A DNA stretch of 32,500 nt from contig JACVTC010000232.1 in assembly GCA_016946835.1 (NCBI GenBank), positions 10,001 to 42,500 on the forward strand. The letters run 5' to 3'. The notes below the pieces were generated by a model. The model had not been told where the DNA came from and searched no databases. It worked only from the letters and a program-made list of their open reading frames with translations. The stretch comes from Neocallimastix lanati (nom. inval.). Taxonomy: Eukaryota > Neocallimastigomycota > Neocallimastigomycetes > Neocallimastigales > Neocallimastigaceae. The position numbers and the translations under genes are program-made. Below, piece after piece: positions 11,605 through 21,026 of this stretch (position 1 is its first letter; the number at the start of each line of letters is the position of its first letter).

Positions 11605-11608
11605 TTCG

Positions 11609-12038
11609 TGATACGTAACCACTATAAAAATGGTATTTAGGTAGATTCTTTAGGTTAAAGAAATACTTAAATATTATTAGTCAGCAATAATTTTATAATA
11701 ATATATAATTTTATAATAATAATTATTAAACGGAGAATTCTTTTATTTATAAGTTTATACTTATAGTAAGTTAGTTCACATAAATAGCTATTTTTATATT
11801 TTGTTTAGTATATTAAAAGAGAGAGATTATATATTTTTGAGATAATTAATTATATGTAATAATTAATAAATAATAATAAATAAAGAGAATACTAAAAAGA
11901 TATATTTATTACTTTATTTTGTATTATTGTATGTGTTAATTCTATTTAATATTAGAATATATTATTTTGTCATCATTCCTTATTGTCATTGCCCATAAAT
12001 AAATATTGATATTAACGTTTAATAAATATCACGTATCG
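11609..12038 (+). mobile_element. Solo-LTR-like element L5
   Basis: Starts TGATACG directly after the TTCG that follows L4 and ends CGTATCG, so the final A of the expected CA appears mutated. The shared box ATTAGAATATATTATTTTG lies at 11951-11969. The right target copy is not TTCG but a T run, so the second duplication is lost or altered. Non-coding. Confidence 0.6.
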
Positions 12039-12042
12039 TTTT

Positions 12043-12778
12043 TGATAAAGGTTCCAACTAAATTAGCTAAATAACAAAAATATAATTAAATAATTATATA
12101 GAATAGCTGAATAAATTATATTAATTATCATGAAAGGAAATCAGTAATAAATTATTAATGTATAATCCACCAATGCAATTAAATAGATAAAATAGTAAAA
12201 TAATATAAAACTGTAAAGAAAATAAAAATAAAAAAATAGTTAATTTAGGAATTAGATAGGAAATAATTAGGAAATAGTTAGGAAATAATCAGGGATAGAT
12301 TAGAAAATAAATATAAATATTTTAGGTAAAAGGATAGTTTTAGATATAAAAATAGTCATACAGAAAATAAAGTGTAAATTATTCAGAGGAATAAAACACT
12401 TAATACTAGTTTTAATATAAATAAATAAAATAAAATTTACTTTATATATAAATTATATTATATTTGATAATTTTCTTTTAAAGAATTTATAATAATAATT
12501 ATTAAATAAGAATAAGTTATGAATTATTAATATATAATTATAGTTAATACACATATACATACAACTATATAAAATTTTAAGATTGTAATAATAAATAGTT
12601 TTATATGTAAAAATAAAGTAATAAAAATAAATAAAGAATAAAATATTATTACAAAATATTATTATTATAAGTTATTTTCTTATAATCTATTAAAATATAT
12701 TATTGTGTCATAATTCATTAGAGAAACGACCAATAAAATAAATAATTCAATAATGAATATTTTAAATGCTCTGTATCA
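12043..12778 (+). mobile_element. Solo-LTR-like element L6
   Basis: Starts TGATAAAGG four T after L5 and ends CTCTGTATCA. The shared box, as TAAAATATATTATTGTG, lies at about 12691-12707, some 75 bp before the end as in its relatives. No clear target duplication is visible (TTTT left, ATTG right), so the boundaries rest on the box and the TG...CA ends. Non-coding. Confidence 0.5.
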
Positions 12779-12829
12779 ATTGATGCATTATGTTAGTATT
12801 TTATCAATATTTTATTAATATTTTATTTA

Positions 12830-13725
12830 TACTAAATATTATTAACCTCTTACAAATATTTTTTATAATAAATCTTTTATTAATATATTTTATATTTTTT
12901 ATAATAAATCTTTTATTGATATAGTTTATTTTTTTATAATAAGTCTTTTATTAATATAGTTTATATTTTTTATAATAAATCTTTTATTGATATAGTTTAT
13001 TTTTTTATAATAAATCTTTTATTAATATAGTTTATATTTTTTATATTAAATCTTTTATTGATATAGTTTATTTTTTTATAATAAATCTTTTATTATATAG
13101 TTTATTTTTTTATAATAAATCTTTTATTAATGTATTTTATATTTTTTATAATAAATCTTTTATTAATGTATTTTATATTTTTTATAATAAATCTTTTATT
13201 AATGTATTTTATATTTTTTATAATAAATCTTTTATTAATGTATTTTATATTTTTTATAATAAATCTTTTATTAATGTATTTTATATTTTTTATAATAAAT
13301 CTTTTATTGATATAGTTTATTTTTTATAATAAATCTTTTATTATATAGTTTATTTTTTTTATAATAAATCTTTTATTGATATAGATTATTTTTTATAATA
13401 AATCTTTTATTGATATAGATTATTTTTTATAATAAATCTTTTATTATAGAGTTTATTTTTTTTACAATAAATCTTTTATTAATATATTTTATTTTTTTTA
13501 TAATAAATCTTTTATTAATATATTTTATTTTTTTTATAATAAATCTTTTATTAATATAATTTATTTTTTTTTTTTTTTTATAATAAATCTTTTATTAATA
13601 TATTTTATTTTTTTTTTTTTTTTATAATAAATCTTTTATTAATATATTTTATTTTTTTATAATATATCTTTTATTAATATATTTTATTTTTTTTTTAAAA
13701 TAAATCTTTTATTAATATAAGAATC
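12830..13725. repeat. ATAATAAATCTTTTATTAATA minisatellite
   Basis: About 25 units of roughly 30-44 bp, each ATAATAAATCTTTTATT followed by AATATA, GATATA, AATGTA or ATATA and a T-rich linker. A block at about 13130-13300 is a uniform 36-bp unit, which creates an apparent reading frame of a repeated 12-residue peptide. The linker T run grows to 13-15 T in the last units. Confidence 0.93.
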
Positions 13726-13879
13726 TTTTTTTTTCTTCGTACTAGTAGCCCCTTTAAAAGGGTTTGCTATCTATTATCATCAGGATTACAAAAAACTGTA
13801 ATTAGTTCTTCAACCTTCAATGGACTAAGAAAAACAGTTCTTATTTTTTGGTAAAAGAAAAAAATAAATATTTTTATAC

Positions 13880-13951
13880 TGGAGATATCGGGGATCGAAC
13901 CCGAGGCTTCTTGCATGCAAAGCAAGCACTCTACCACTGAGTTATATCCCC
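13880..13951 (-). tRNA. tRNA-Ala(UGC)
   Basis: Read from 13951. The acceptor GGGGATA pairs with TATCTCC (one G-U), discriminator A. The D arm is ACTC...GAGT. The anticodon stem CTTGC/GCAAG encloses TTTGCAT, giving anticodon TGC at 13917-13919. The T stem TCGGG/CCCGA is perfect with loop TTCGATC. There is no intron. Minus-strand downstream sequence has TTTTTTT about 20 bp away. The 5' side (13952 onward) shows no gene. Confidence 0.97.
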
Positions 13952-14725
13952 AGTCACATGAAATTTTGATAAATTTTAGAAATTATCTTAATTTTAATAT
14001 AGAATTAAAAAGTGATAATTTCAATTTATTTTAATAATAACTGTATAAGTTATTTATGAATTAAAAATGTTTTATTAAAAATAACACTAAAAATTTGATT
14101 TATTAGAACACTTGTTTTCTAATATTTTATTTTATAAATCTTTTATTGAAATTTATTAAACATTATAAAAATTAAAAGTGATTATTAAAATTATAAAATT
14201 AATTAATAATAATAATAATAATAATATTTACATGAAATATTTACAAGTATTTATATTTTTCTTTAAAATTAAACTATTTATAATTTATAAATAAAAAGAA
14301 TAATTAAATAAAATAAAAGTAATAAAATTAATAATAAAATAAATAATTAATAATAAAATAAATAAATTTGTTTATTATAAAAATAATTAAAAATATTTTG
14401 TTATTTAAATTAATAAATTTTGTTATTATAAAATTATTATTTAATTATAAAATTAATTATAAAAATTATTATAAAACTAATTATTAAAACTAATTATTTT
14501 ATTTTAAATTTAATCTTAATATTTTTATTTTGAAAAATATATAATATTTCTTTCATATCTGAGTATTAATGTAATTTTTAAGTGTAATTTATTTGTTTTA
14601 ATTAATTAATTAATTAATTTTTTTTTTTTTTATTTTATTAAATTATTATTAAACTTGGCTAAGGTTAGTTTTGATTTTATGTATAATAAATTTTCAAGAT
14701 TTATTAATTTTGTTATTTATCAATT
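13952..14725. other. A+T-rich spacer, no gene seen
   Basis: Only A+T-rich sequence with short TAA and TTAA runs, including (AAT)n near 14207-14224 and a TTAATTAATTAATTAA palindrome near 14600. It ends at the AATT (14722-14725) that is the left target copy of the retrotransposon. Confidence 0.6.
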
Positions 14726-15293
14726 TGAAACAGATTGAAAATAAAGTTAATTTAGTAATTTCTTACTAAAAGTCTTTATTCTCATGTTCAAATATAACTA
14801 GATATACTAGTTAATAAAAAAAAGATAAAAGTAATTTTAATTTTATTTTAATATTTTATTAAGTAACTTAAAATAATTAAATCAATTAGTTATTGATTCA
14901 TTAATACAATTTGTTTTATTAAAATTATCATTTATTAAAAATAATCATTTTAAAATATTATTATTAATATTATCTAATTTTTATAATGGCTAATTAGGAA
15001 CAATTTTTAAAACTATTAATTTTTATTTCTATTTATATTAATTTTTATATTTATACTCTGTTTATAAATAATAAATTAACTATTAATAATAAACAATTAA
15101 ATAAACAATTATTGTTTATTTTATATTATTTTAATCTAATTATTATTAATTGTGTATTATTTAAATATTTAATATTTTTATAATTTAAATGTTTATAATC
15201 TAAAAATTAATTACTTTATTATAATTTAATTATTTATTATTTTTAAATTCCGTTTTATAATTATTTTTAATTTTTAATTTTCATTCTTTATCA
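14726..15293 (-). repeat. 3' LTR of the retrotransposon
   Basis: Downstream LTR in minus-strand orientation, running TGATAAAGAATG to CTGTTTCA. Its start resembles those of other LTR-like ends here (TGATAAAGG at 12043, TGGTAAAGAATGAA at 21797), so the families may be related. Target copy AATT lies just outside. Confidence 0.92.
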
Positions 15294-15307
15294 ATTTCTC
15301 ACCCCTT
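15294..15307 (-). other. Polypurine tract
   Basis: On the minus strand AAGGGGTGAGAAAT directly precedes the LTR start TGATAAAG. Position and composition fit the plus-strand primer of an LTR retrotransposon, and it fixes the orientation together with the primer-binding site. Confidence 0.75.
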
Positions 15308-15653
15308 AAGATATAACTTCGTCCCATGAAGTTATTATGGATAAAGAAAATAGTTTATAAAGAATGAAATATATTTTTACCATATCTAAAGGTCTTTTAT
15401 AGGTTCATTATTTTTCTTATTGAAATTGATTTTCTTTTGTTTTACTTTTAATTAATTAATCTTCTTATTCAAATATTGCTTTAGATTTGTCCTCCATTAA
15501 TATAGATTTTAATTTAATATTACATCATAATCTCTTATAATATTTATTATTCTATTAGATTTATCCACAAAAATATCCACAGTATTATTTACACTATTTT
15601 GGTATATATTTTTATATTCTATTAATATTTAAATTAGCTTTAAAGGTTAAAGA

Positions 15654-15803
15654 CTATCCACAGTTTGTAATAGAATTTTTTTTTTTTTTATTATAATTTA
15701 AAGTTGCTTTAATTTTCCGTAATAAAGGATAACTACATCTTTTTAATCCACTTTCAAAAAGATTATTATAAGTAAAAAAATCATTTCTGAGTAGAAAATT
15801 CAT
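15654..15803 (-). CDS. Small unrecognised frame inside the retrotransposon
   Basis: A 49-codon frame from ATG at 15803 to TAG at 15654. It starts MNFLLRNDFF and ends in a lysine run encoded by a 14-A tract, followed by NSITNCG. It has a more mixed amino-acid make-up than the repeat-derived frames around it. I recognise no family. It could be a remnant of a gag-like gene or chance; an in-frame stop lies four codons upstream of the ATG. Confidence 0.2.
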   Translation of the reverse strand: MNFLLRNDFFTYNNLFESGLKRCSYPLLRKIKATLNYNKKKKNSITNCG

Positions 15804-16329
15804 TAAAATTCTTTAATATCTGCTATAAAGATAACTTTCTTTGGTAGATTTTATTTTTATATTTATTTTTTTTTTTTTTTTTTTTTTTTTTATAAAATTT
15901 TATAATATAATATTCTACATATAGACTTATTATATATTATAATTATTTATTATAATATTTAAAATTTATATTATAATTATTTGTTCTAAATGGAGATATT
16001 ATAATATTTTATGTATAGACTACTTTATATTATAATTTTTATGTTTTAAATTATTTTCAAAAAATATATATATATTAAAAATATTTATTATAAATTGTTC
16101 ATGAAAAATTTTACTTTTCAATTAAATTTTATAATATGTTATTTTAAATATATTAAATTATATACTAATAATATTTTACAATATATTCTAATATATAGTG
16201 TAATAATTTTAATTTTATATTTTTATATATTATAATATTTATTAAATTTTTAATTATAATATTTTTTTTTATAATATACTATTAATTTGTAAATATTATT
16301 TTTATTATTAATATATATATATATAATTA

Positions 16330-16440
16330 TTATAATTAAGCTGTTGGAAATATATAGGGTATTTCACATCATAATTTAATAATTAATATAATAATCTATT
16401 ATTAATCTGTTGGGAATATATAGAGTATTTCACATTTAAT
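16330..16440. repeat. Two-copy ~73-bp repeat inside the retrotransposon
   Basis: CTGTTGGAAATATATAGGG plus TATTTCACAT near 16341 recurs as CTGTTGGGAATATATAGAG plus TATTTCACAT near 16408. Only two diverged copies are seen; role unknown. Confidence 0.7.
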
Positions 16441-16741
16441 AATATTGATTATTGCATTTATATTTTTAATTTTAATAATATTTATTTTGTATATCAATTT
16501 GCTATTATAATTAATTTTTATAAATTCTATAATTCTTATAAAAATATTTTTATTAATTATTGACATTTTTATATATTGTTTGATTGTAATTTATTAGTTA
16601 GTTTATAGTCATTCAATTTTATTTAATAATTTTTATTATACTTATTCAATTTTGGTTAAAACTATAAGTGAATCTTGGGGAACAGAGAGCTTATAGACTT
16701 CCCTCCGACCTTAGGTTTAGCTACTATTAGTAGATATATTT

Positions 16742-16754
16742 GGATTCTCCACCA
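16742..16754 (-). other. tRNA primer-binding site
   Basis: TGGTGGAGAATCC on the minus strand begins one base after the LTR end TTTCA. It would pair with a tRNA ending GGATTCTCC-A-CCA. The tRNA-Trp and tRNA-Ala in this window match only the last nine bases, so the true primer is another tRNA not present here. Confidence 0.8.
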
Positions 16755-16755
16755 T

Positions 16756-17323
16756 TGAAACAGATTGAAAATAAAGTTAATTTAGTAATTTCTTACTAAA
16801 AGTCTTTATTCTCATGTTCAAATATAACTAGATATACTAGTTAATAAAAAAAAGATAAAAGTAATTTTAATTTTATTTTAATATTTTATTAAGTAACTTA
16901 AAATAATTAAATCAATTAGTTATTGATTCATTAATACAATTTGTTTTATTAAAATTATCATTTATTAAAAATAATCATTTTAAAATATTATTATTAATAT
17001 TATCTAATTTTTATAATGGCTAATTAGGAACAATTTTTAAAACTATTAATTTTTATTTCTATTTATATTAATTTTTATATTTATACTCTGTTTATAAATA
17101 ATAAATTAACTATTAATAATAAACAATTAAATAAACAATTATTGTTTATTTTATATTATTTTAATCTAATTATTATTAATTGTGTATTATTTAAATATTT
17201 AATATTTTTATAATTTAAATGTTTATAATCTAAAAATTAATTACTTTATTATAATTTAATTATTTATTATTTTTAAATTCCGTTTTATAATTATTTTTAA
17301 TTTTTAATTTTCATTCTTTATCA
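16756..17323 (-). repeat. 5' LTR of the retrotransposon
   Basis: Upstream LTR in minus-strand orientation, identical to 14726-15293 in every line compared. Its outer end meets AATT, then TTGTGTAAT, the start of PK-2. Confidence 0.92.
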
Positions 17324-17377
17324 AATTTGTGTAATAATTCTATTAAGAACTAACTCAAAATAGAATTATTAACTACA

Positions 17378-18041
17378 TGTTAAAGTTTTTTAGATAATTT
17401 GGTCTTAACGATTAGGTCAAGATGCCAAATTATAGTAATTAATTAATAACTTAATTTTACTCTTATTTAAAACATATTGTTATTAGTAAATTTTATAATT
17501 AAGTTTTTATTTAAAATATAAATTTTATTTAATCTTAATAATATTTTATTACATTATTATTTTATATAATTATTACTATAATTTAAATTACAATAATCCT
17601 ACAAAGGATTAATCAAAAGATTTAAACATGTATTTATATAAAATAATTAATTATCAAAATATTAATTATTAATATGAATATGTAATAGTATTAATATAAG
17701 TTTGATATTGATAATATAAAGTAAGATAATAATATAAATATTTAATATAAATAAAAATATAAGAATCTAATATAGCTAAATATTATATTTTATAATTAAA
17801 ATATAATATGTAGAAATTAATTTAATGACAATCACGTGTTTACATTATTTAATATATATTAATTTCAATATGTTAATAATATTTAGTAATTAGTTGGCCT
17901 AGACTAATTCCTAAATATTTTAATAAAGTTAATTTAATAATAATTATTATATTATTATTATTTATTAATATTGAAATTCAAATAACTGAATTATTGAAAT
18001 TGAAATTGAAATTGAATTGTAATTCAGTTATTATCTTAACA
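17378..18041. mobile_element. LTR-like element L7 inserted in PK-2
   Basis: TGTTAAAG...CTTAACA bounded by the exact 5-bp duplication CTACA (17373-17377 and 18042-18046). PK-5 preserves the empty site with one CTACA (minus strand, around 24325), which proves insertion and fixes both ends. Both termini have hairpins (AATTTGG/CCAAATT; TAACTGAATT/AATTCAGTTA). Non-coding; orientation not determined. Confidence 0.92.
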
Positions 18042-18356
18042 CTACAACTTAACGACTAATTCATTAAGTTGAGAAAATAAAATAAAATAAATTTTTTTTT
18101 TACCTTTAATGTAGAGTTTATTATAAAATTAATTATAATAATAACACAAAATGTAAGAGAAGAATTGTTTGTATAAATTGATCTTAAAAATATGTTTTTG
18201 AATAAAATATTTTTATTAATTTATTAAAGTTAAAAATATAAAAATGTTACTATTATAACTATGTTTTTTATAATAATAACTCTTGATTTCTCAAAGAGAA
18301 CTCAAGAGCCTTATTTATATTTTTTTATGAAAATAAGGTTAAATAAGAAAGGGTTT

Positions 18357-18413
18357 TCTAATCTTAACAAATCTCTTATCTAGGAAAAGATTAGATAGAA
18401 AAACCTAGATAAG
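18357..18413 (+). ncRNA. H-type pseudoknot of PK-2
   Basis: Stem 1 TCTAATCTT (18357-18365) with AAGATTAGA (18387-18395); stem 2 CTTATCTAGG (18375-18384) with CCTAGATAAG (18404-18413). All pairs are Watson-Crick. Loop 1 is 9 nt, the junction 2 nt, loop 3 TAGAAAAA. Confidence 0.75.
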
Positions 18414-18863
18414 TTTTCGATCGATATTCTATCCATATCGATCATCGCATTAATTAAGTAAAACCGATTACTTCTAAAAAGTAATTGGAAAAAATCTTAA
18501 TTAACCGATTTTCCAATCTAATGATCGAAAATAAAAGAATAAAATAATAAAAGATATTTCAATCATATAATTTATCCTTATATTAAAAATATAAAATTAA
18601 ATAGTTAATAAAATACAGAATACATTATAAAATACAGAATAAAATACAATACAAAATACATTAGTTACAGTAGAGAATTTAATCATATTGTAAATATATT
18701 ATTTAAAATTAATTAAATAAATTTTGTTAAATTAATGAATATTTAAAATTAAATTAAATAAATTTAATAAATATTATATGTAATTAAATAAAGTTATAGT
18801 TATAATAACTTAACTAAGAAAATATAATTATTTGTTAGCAAATAATTATAGATTCTTACATTT

Positions 18864-19397
18864 TGATACGGTACCACACTAAAAACATTGTTAGGAATAG
18901 TTTTAGAAATTAGTTAAAGTAATAAATTAAAAATTAATAATGATTGGTAGATAATTAAATAAGACTAAATAGTTAGATACATATTTTGATAATTCATTAA
19001 TAATTAAACGAGGAGTTCTTTGTTATAATATAGGAAATATATAATAAAGATACTTCAAAATAACAGGTTTATTAGTAGAAAATATAATAGTTTATAGAGT
19101 AATAAATATTAATTATTAAGTGTATAATTAGATAGCTAGTGAGAAAGATAACAATAAATATATAACTTGTATTTTTATATTTTTGTAAACATTGAGAATA
19201 ATGTAATAAAAATAAATAAAGAAATAAGAATAAATAAATAAAGACAAATCTTTACATTTAAATTATATATTTATATTTATACATTATGCGTTATTATTTT
19301 TATTAGAATATATTATATTTTTAATAATTCCCTTCTGACAACGTCCAAACAAATAAAATTATTTAGATACATCTTTAAATATAAAAGATACGTATCA
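18864..19397 (+). mobile_element. Solo-LTR-like element L8
   Basis: Starts TGATACGGTACC, ends ATACGTATCA, with a TGATACG/CGTATCA inverted repeat. ATTT lies at both sides (18860-18863 and 19398-19401). The box ATTAGAATATATTA lies at 19312-19325. The first 15 bases are the inverse of the start of L10. Three bases separate it from PK-2 and four from L9. Confidence 0.75.
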
Positions 19398-19401
19398 ATT
19401 T

Positions 19402-20323
19402 TGTTAAGGAATGAACAAATAATGTTAATTTTATTATTTTTCATAAAAATAACTTAACCACTAAAATTAAATTATTTATTTCCTTACTTGGGGAACTTTC
19501 TTATGTTCTATTACTGCCAAATTATTACTAATATTAAATTTATTATTATTAATATAAATTCTTTATCAATATCAATACTTTATTATTAAAATTAATACTA
19601 TATTATTAATATCAATGTTATTATCAATATCTAGTATTATTAATATGATTTATTCTATCAATATTTTATTATTAAAGAAAATTTTATTTTACAAATATTA
19701 CTAATACAGATTATTTATTATTAATAAAAATTAATATAATTAATAATGATTTAAAAATATTTTACTTAAATCCATGATCCTTGTCATTAAAATTAGTAAT
19801 ACTTCCTTCCAAAATACACCCTATTTATAATAAGATTAATAATAGATAATAATCTAAAATACTTTTATTTAAAAATAGTATAAAATTAAATAATACTCTA
19901 TTACTAATAGTTCTGTAAAAGTAATAAAATTATTTTTAAAATATATTATTACTACAATTAATAATAAATAGTTTAGAATTTAATAATATATAATAATTAT
20001 TTATTATAATAGAATAGATTATGAATTTATAATTTAAATACAATTCAAACATGAAACTCTAAGATATTCTAAAGAAATGGCTTGACCATTTCTAACGATA
20101 AAAAAAAATATAAATAGATGAGAAAATTGTATTTGAGAAAAATAATCTTGAAAAATATAATCTTATTGAAGAAATAAAATTATTTTTAGTTTTTAATTGA
20201 ATAATTTTTATTAGATAAATAAATAAAATATTTTAAAAAAAGATATATTTTAATTTTTAATTTTTTTTTATTATTTTAGTGTTTATTTCTATATTTATTA
20301 TTATTCTGTCCCGAACCTCAACA
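19402..20323. mobile_element. Probable LTR-like element L9
   Basis: Begins TGTTAAGG four bases (ATTT) after L8 and probably ends CCTCAACA at 20323, an imperfect 8-bp inverted repeat. The right flank TTTG resembles the ATTT/ATTTG target of its neighbours. Contains a clean hairpin AGAAATGG-CTTGA-CCATTTCT (20073-20093). No shared box was found and the boundaries are inferred, so this is tentative. Confidence 0.4.
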
Positions 20324-20329
20324 TTTGAC

Positions 20330-21026
20330 TGTAAGTGCTGACTAATTAATTAGTCACACTTTATCAAATATAATATAAATATTATATTTATTTTTATTAT
20401 TAATTAAGATTTGAATAATTTTACAATAAAATTAACACTTAATATTATTTAATATACTATAATTTTAATAATTGTTATTAAATAATAAAATAAAAATAAT
20501 TATTAATTGATAAAATTAATTTTTTAACTAATTAATAATTAATTATTATGAAATATAAACAATATCTTTAATTAATAACCAATTTCTATTTAATATAAAT
20601 AATTAATCATTTGATTTATCATTAACAATAATACGTGATTAATTATATTAAAACATTTAATATTAATATAATTAATATTAAATTAATATAAAATTAATTA
20701 ATAATTATAAACTTAAAACATCATAATAAATAATTTCATAAAATATTGGTTAATTGCCAATATTAAATAATATTAAATTATATTAAATAATAAATAATTA
20801 ATTTATTTTATCTTTCAGGTTTTTTCTCATAATCTTTTTCCTGAAAGAATAACTTTTAAGATTATGAACAAAAAAATTATAAATAACCTTGATTTTTCTA
20901 TAAAATAAAAATCGAGAGTTATTATTTAGAAAATAATATATAATAAAATTTCTTAATAAACTCGAAATATTTTTAACAATTATTGTTATTTTTATAAAAG
21001 TTAAGTATTAATTTTGTGTTATTACA
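20330..21026 (-). mobile_element. Structured element PK-3 with TTGAC duplication
   Basis: On the minus strand it starts TGTAATAACAC and ends CACTTACA. The duplication TTGAC is exact and non-repetitive (20325-20329 and 21027-21031), giving firm ends at 697 bp. The 3' terminal hairpin includes GACTAATTAATTAGTC (20341-20356). It contains the most diverged pseudoknot of the family, which supplies the best covariation. The GATTTTT/AAAAATC hairpin takes the place of CTCTTGA. Non-coding. Confidence 0.88.
20811..20866 (-). ncRNA. H-type pseudoknot of PK-3
   Basis: Minus strand: stem 1 CATAATCTT (20866-20858) with AAGATTATG (20836-20828); stem 2 TCTTTCAGG (20848-20840) with CCTGAAAGA (20819-20811). 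The sequences differ from PK-1/2/5 in both stems yet every pair is restored. Loop 3 is AGAAAAAA. Confidence 0.78.

Larger units (their letters stand above)
14726..17323 (-). mobile_element. Non-autonomous LTR retrotransposon
   Basis: Two 568-bp direct repeats (14726-15293 and 16756-17323, offset 2030) are identical as far as I can read and run TG...CA. They flank a 1462-bp interior. On the minus strand, a 13-nt primer-binding site starts one base after the upstream LTR (16742-16754) and a purine tract precedes the downstream LTR (15294-15307). The target duplication is AATT (14722-14725 and 17324-17327). The interior encodes no gag, protease, RT or integrase, so movement would need proteins in trans. 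Identical LTRs indicate recent insertion. It lies against the ATTTG that flanks PK-2. Confidence 0.9.
17330..18860 (+). mobile_element. Structured element PK-2, interrupted by L7
   Basis: Starts TGTAATAATTC after ATTTG (17325-17329) and ends GATTCTTACA at 18860. It is nearly identical to PK-5 on the other strand. Without the L7 insertion (17378-18041 plus its duplication) its length is about 862 bp. Right flank is TTTTG once L8 is discounted, one mismatch from ATTTG. It carries the CTCTTGA hairpin (18280-18308), a CCTTATTT/AAATAAGG hairpin, the pseudoknot, later hairpins, and a short ATACAGAATACAT minisatellite. Non-coding. Confidence 0.85.

Noticed and set aside
13130-13315. 61-codon frame of a repeated 12-residue peptide
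   Set aside because: Exact product of a 36-bp minisatellite unit.
15313-15336. ATAACTTCG...GAAGTTAT, resembling loxP arms
   Set aside because: Only 8 bp pair, the spacer differs, and it lies inside the retrotransposon interior; similarity is chance.
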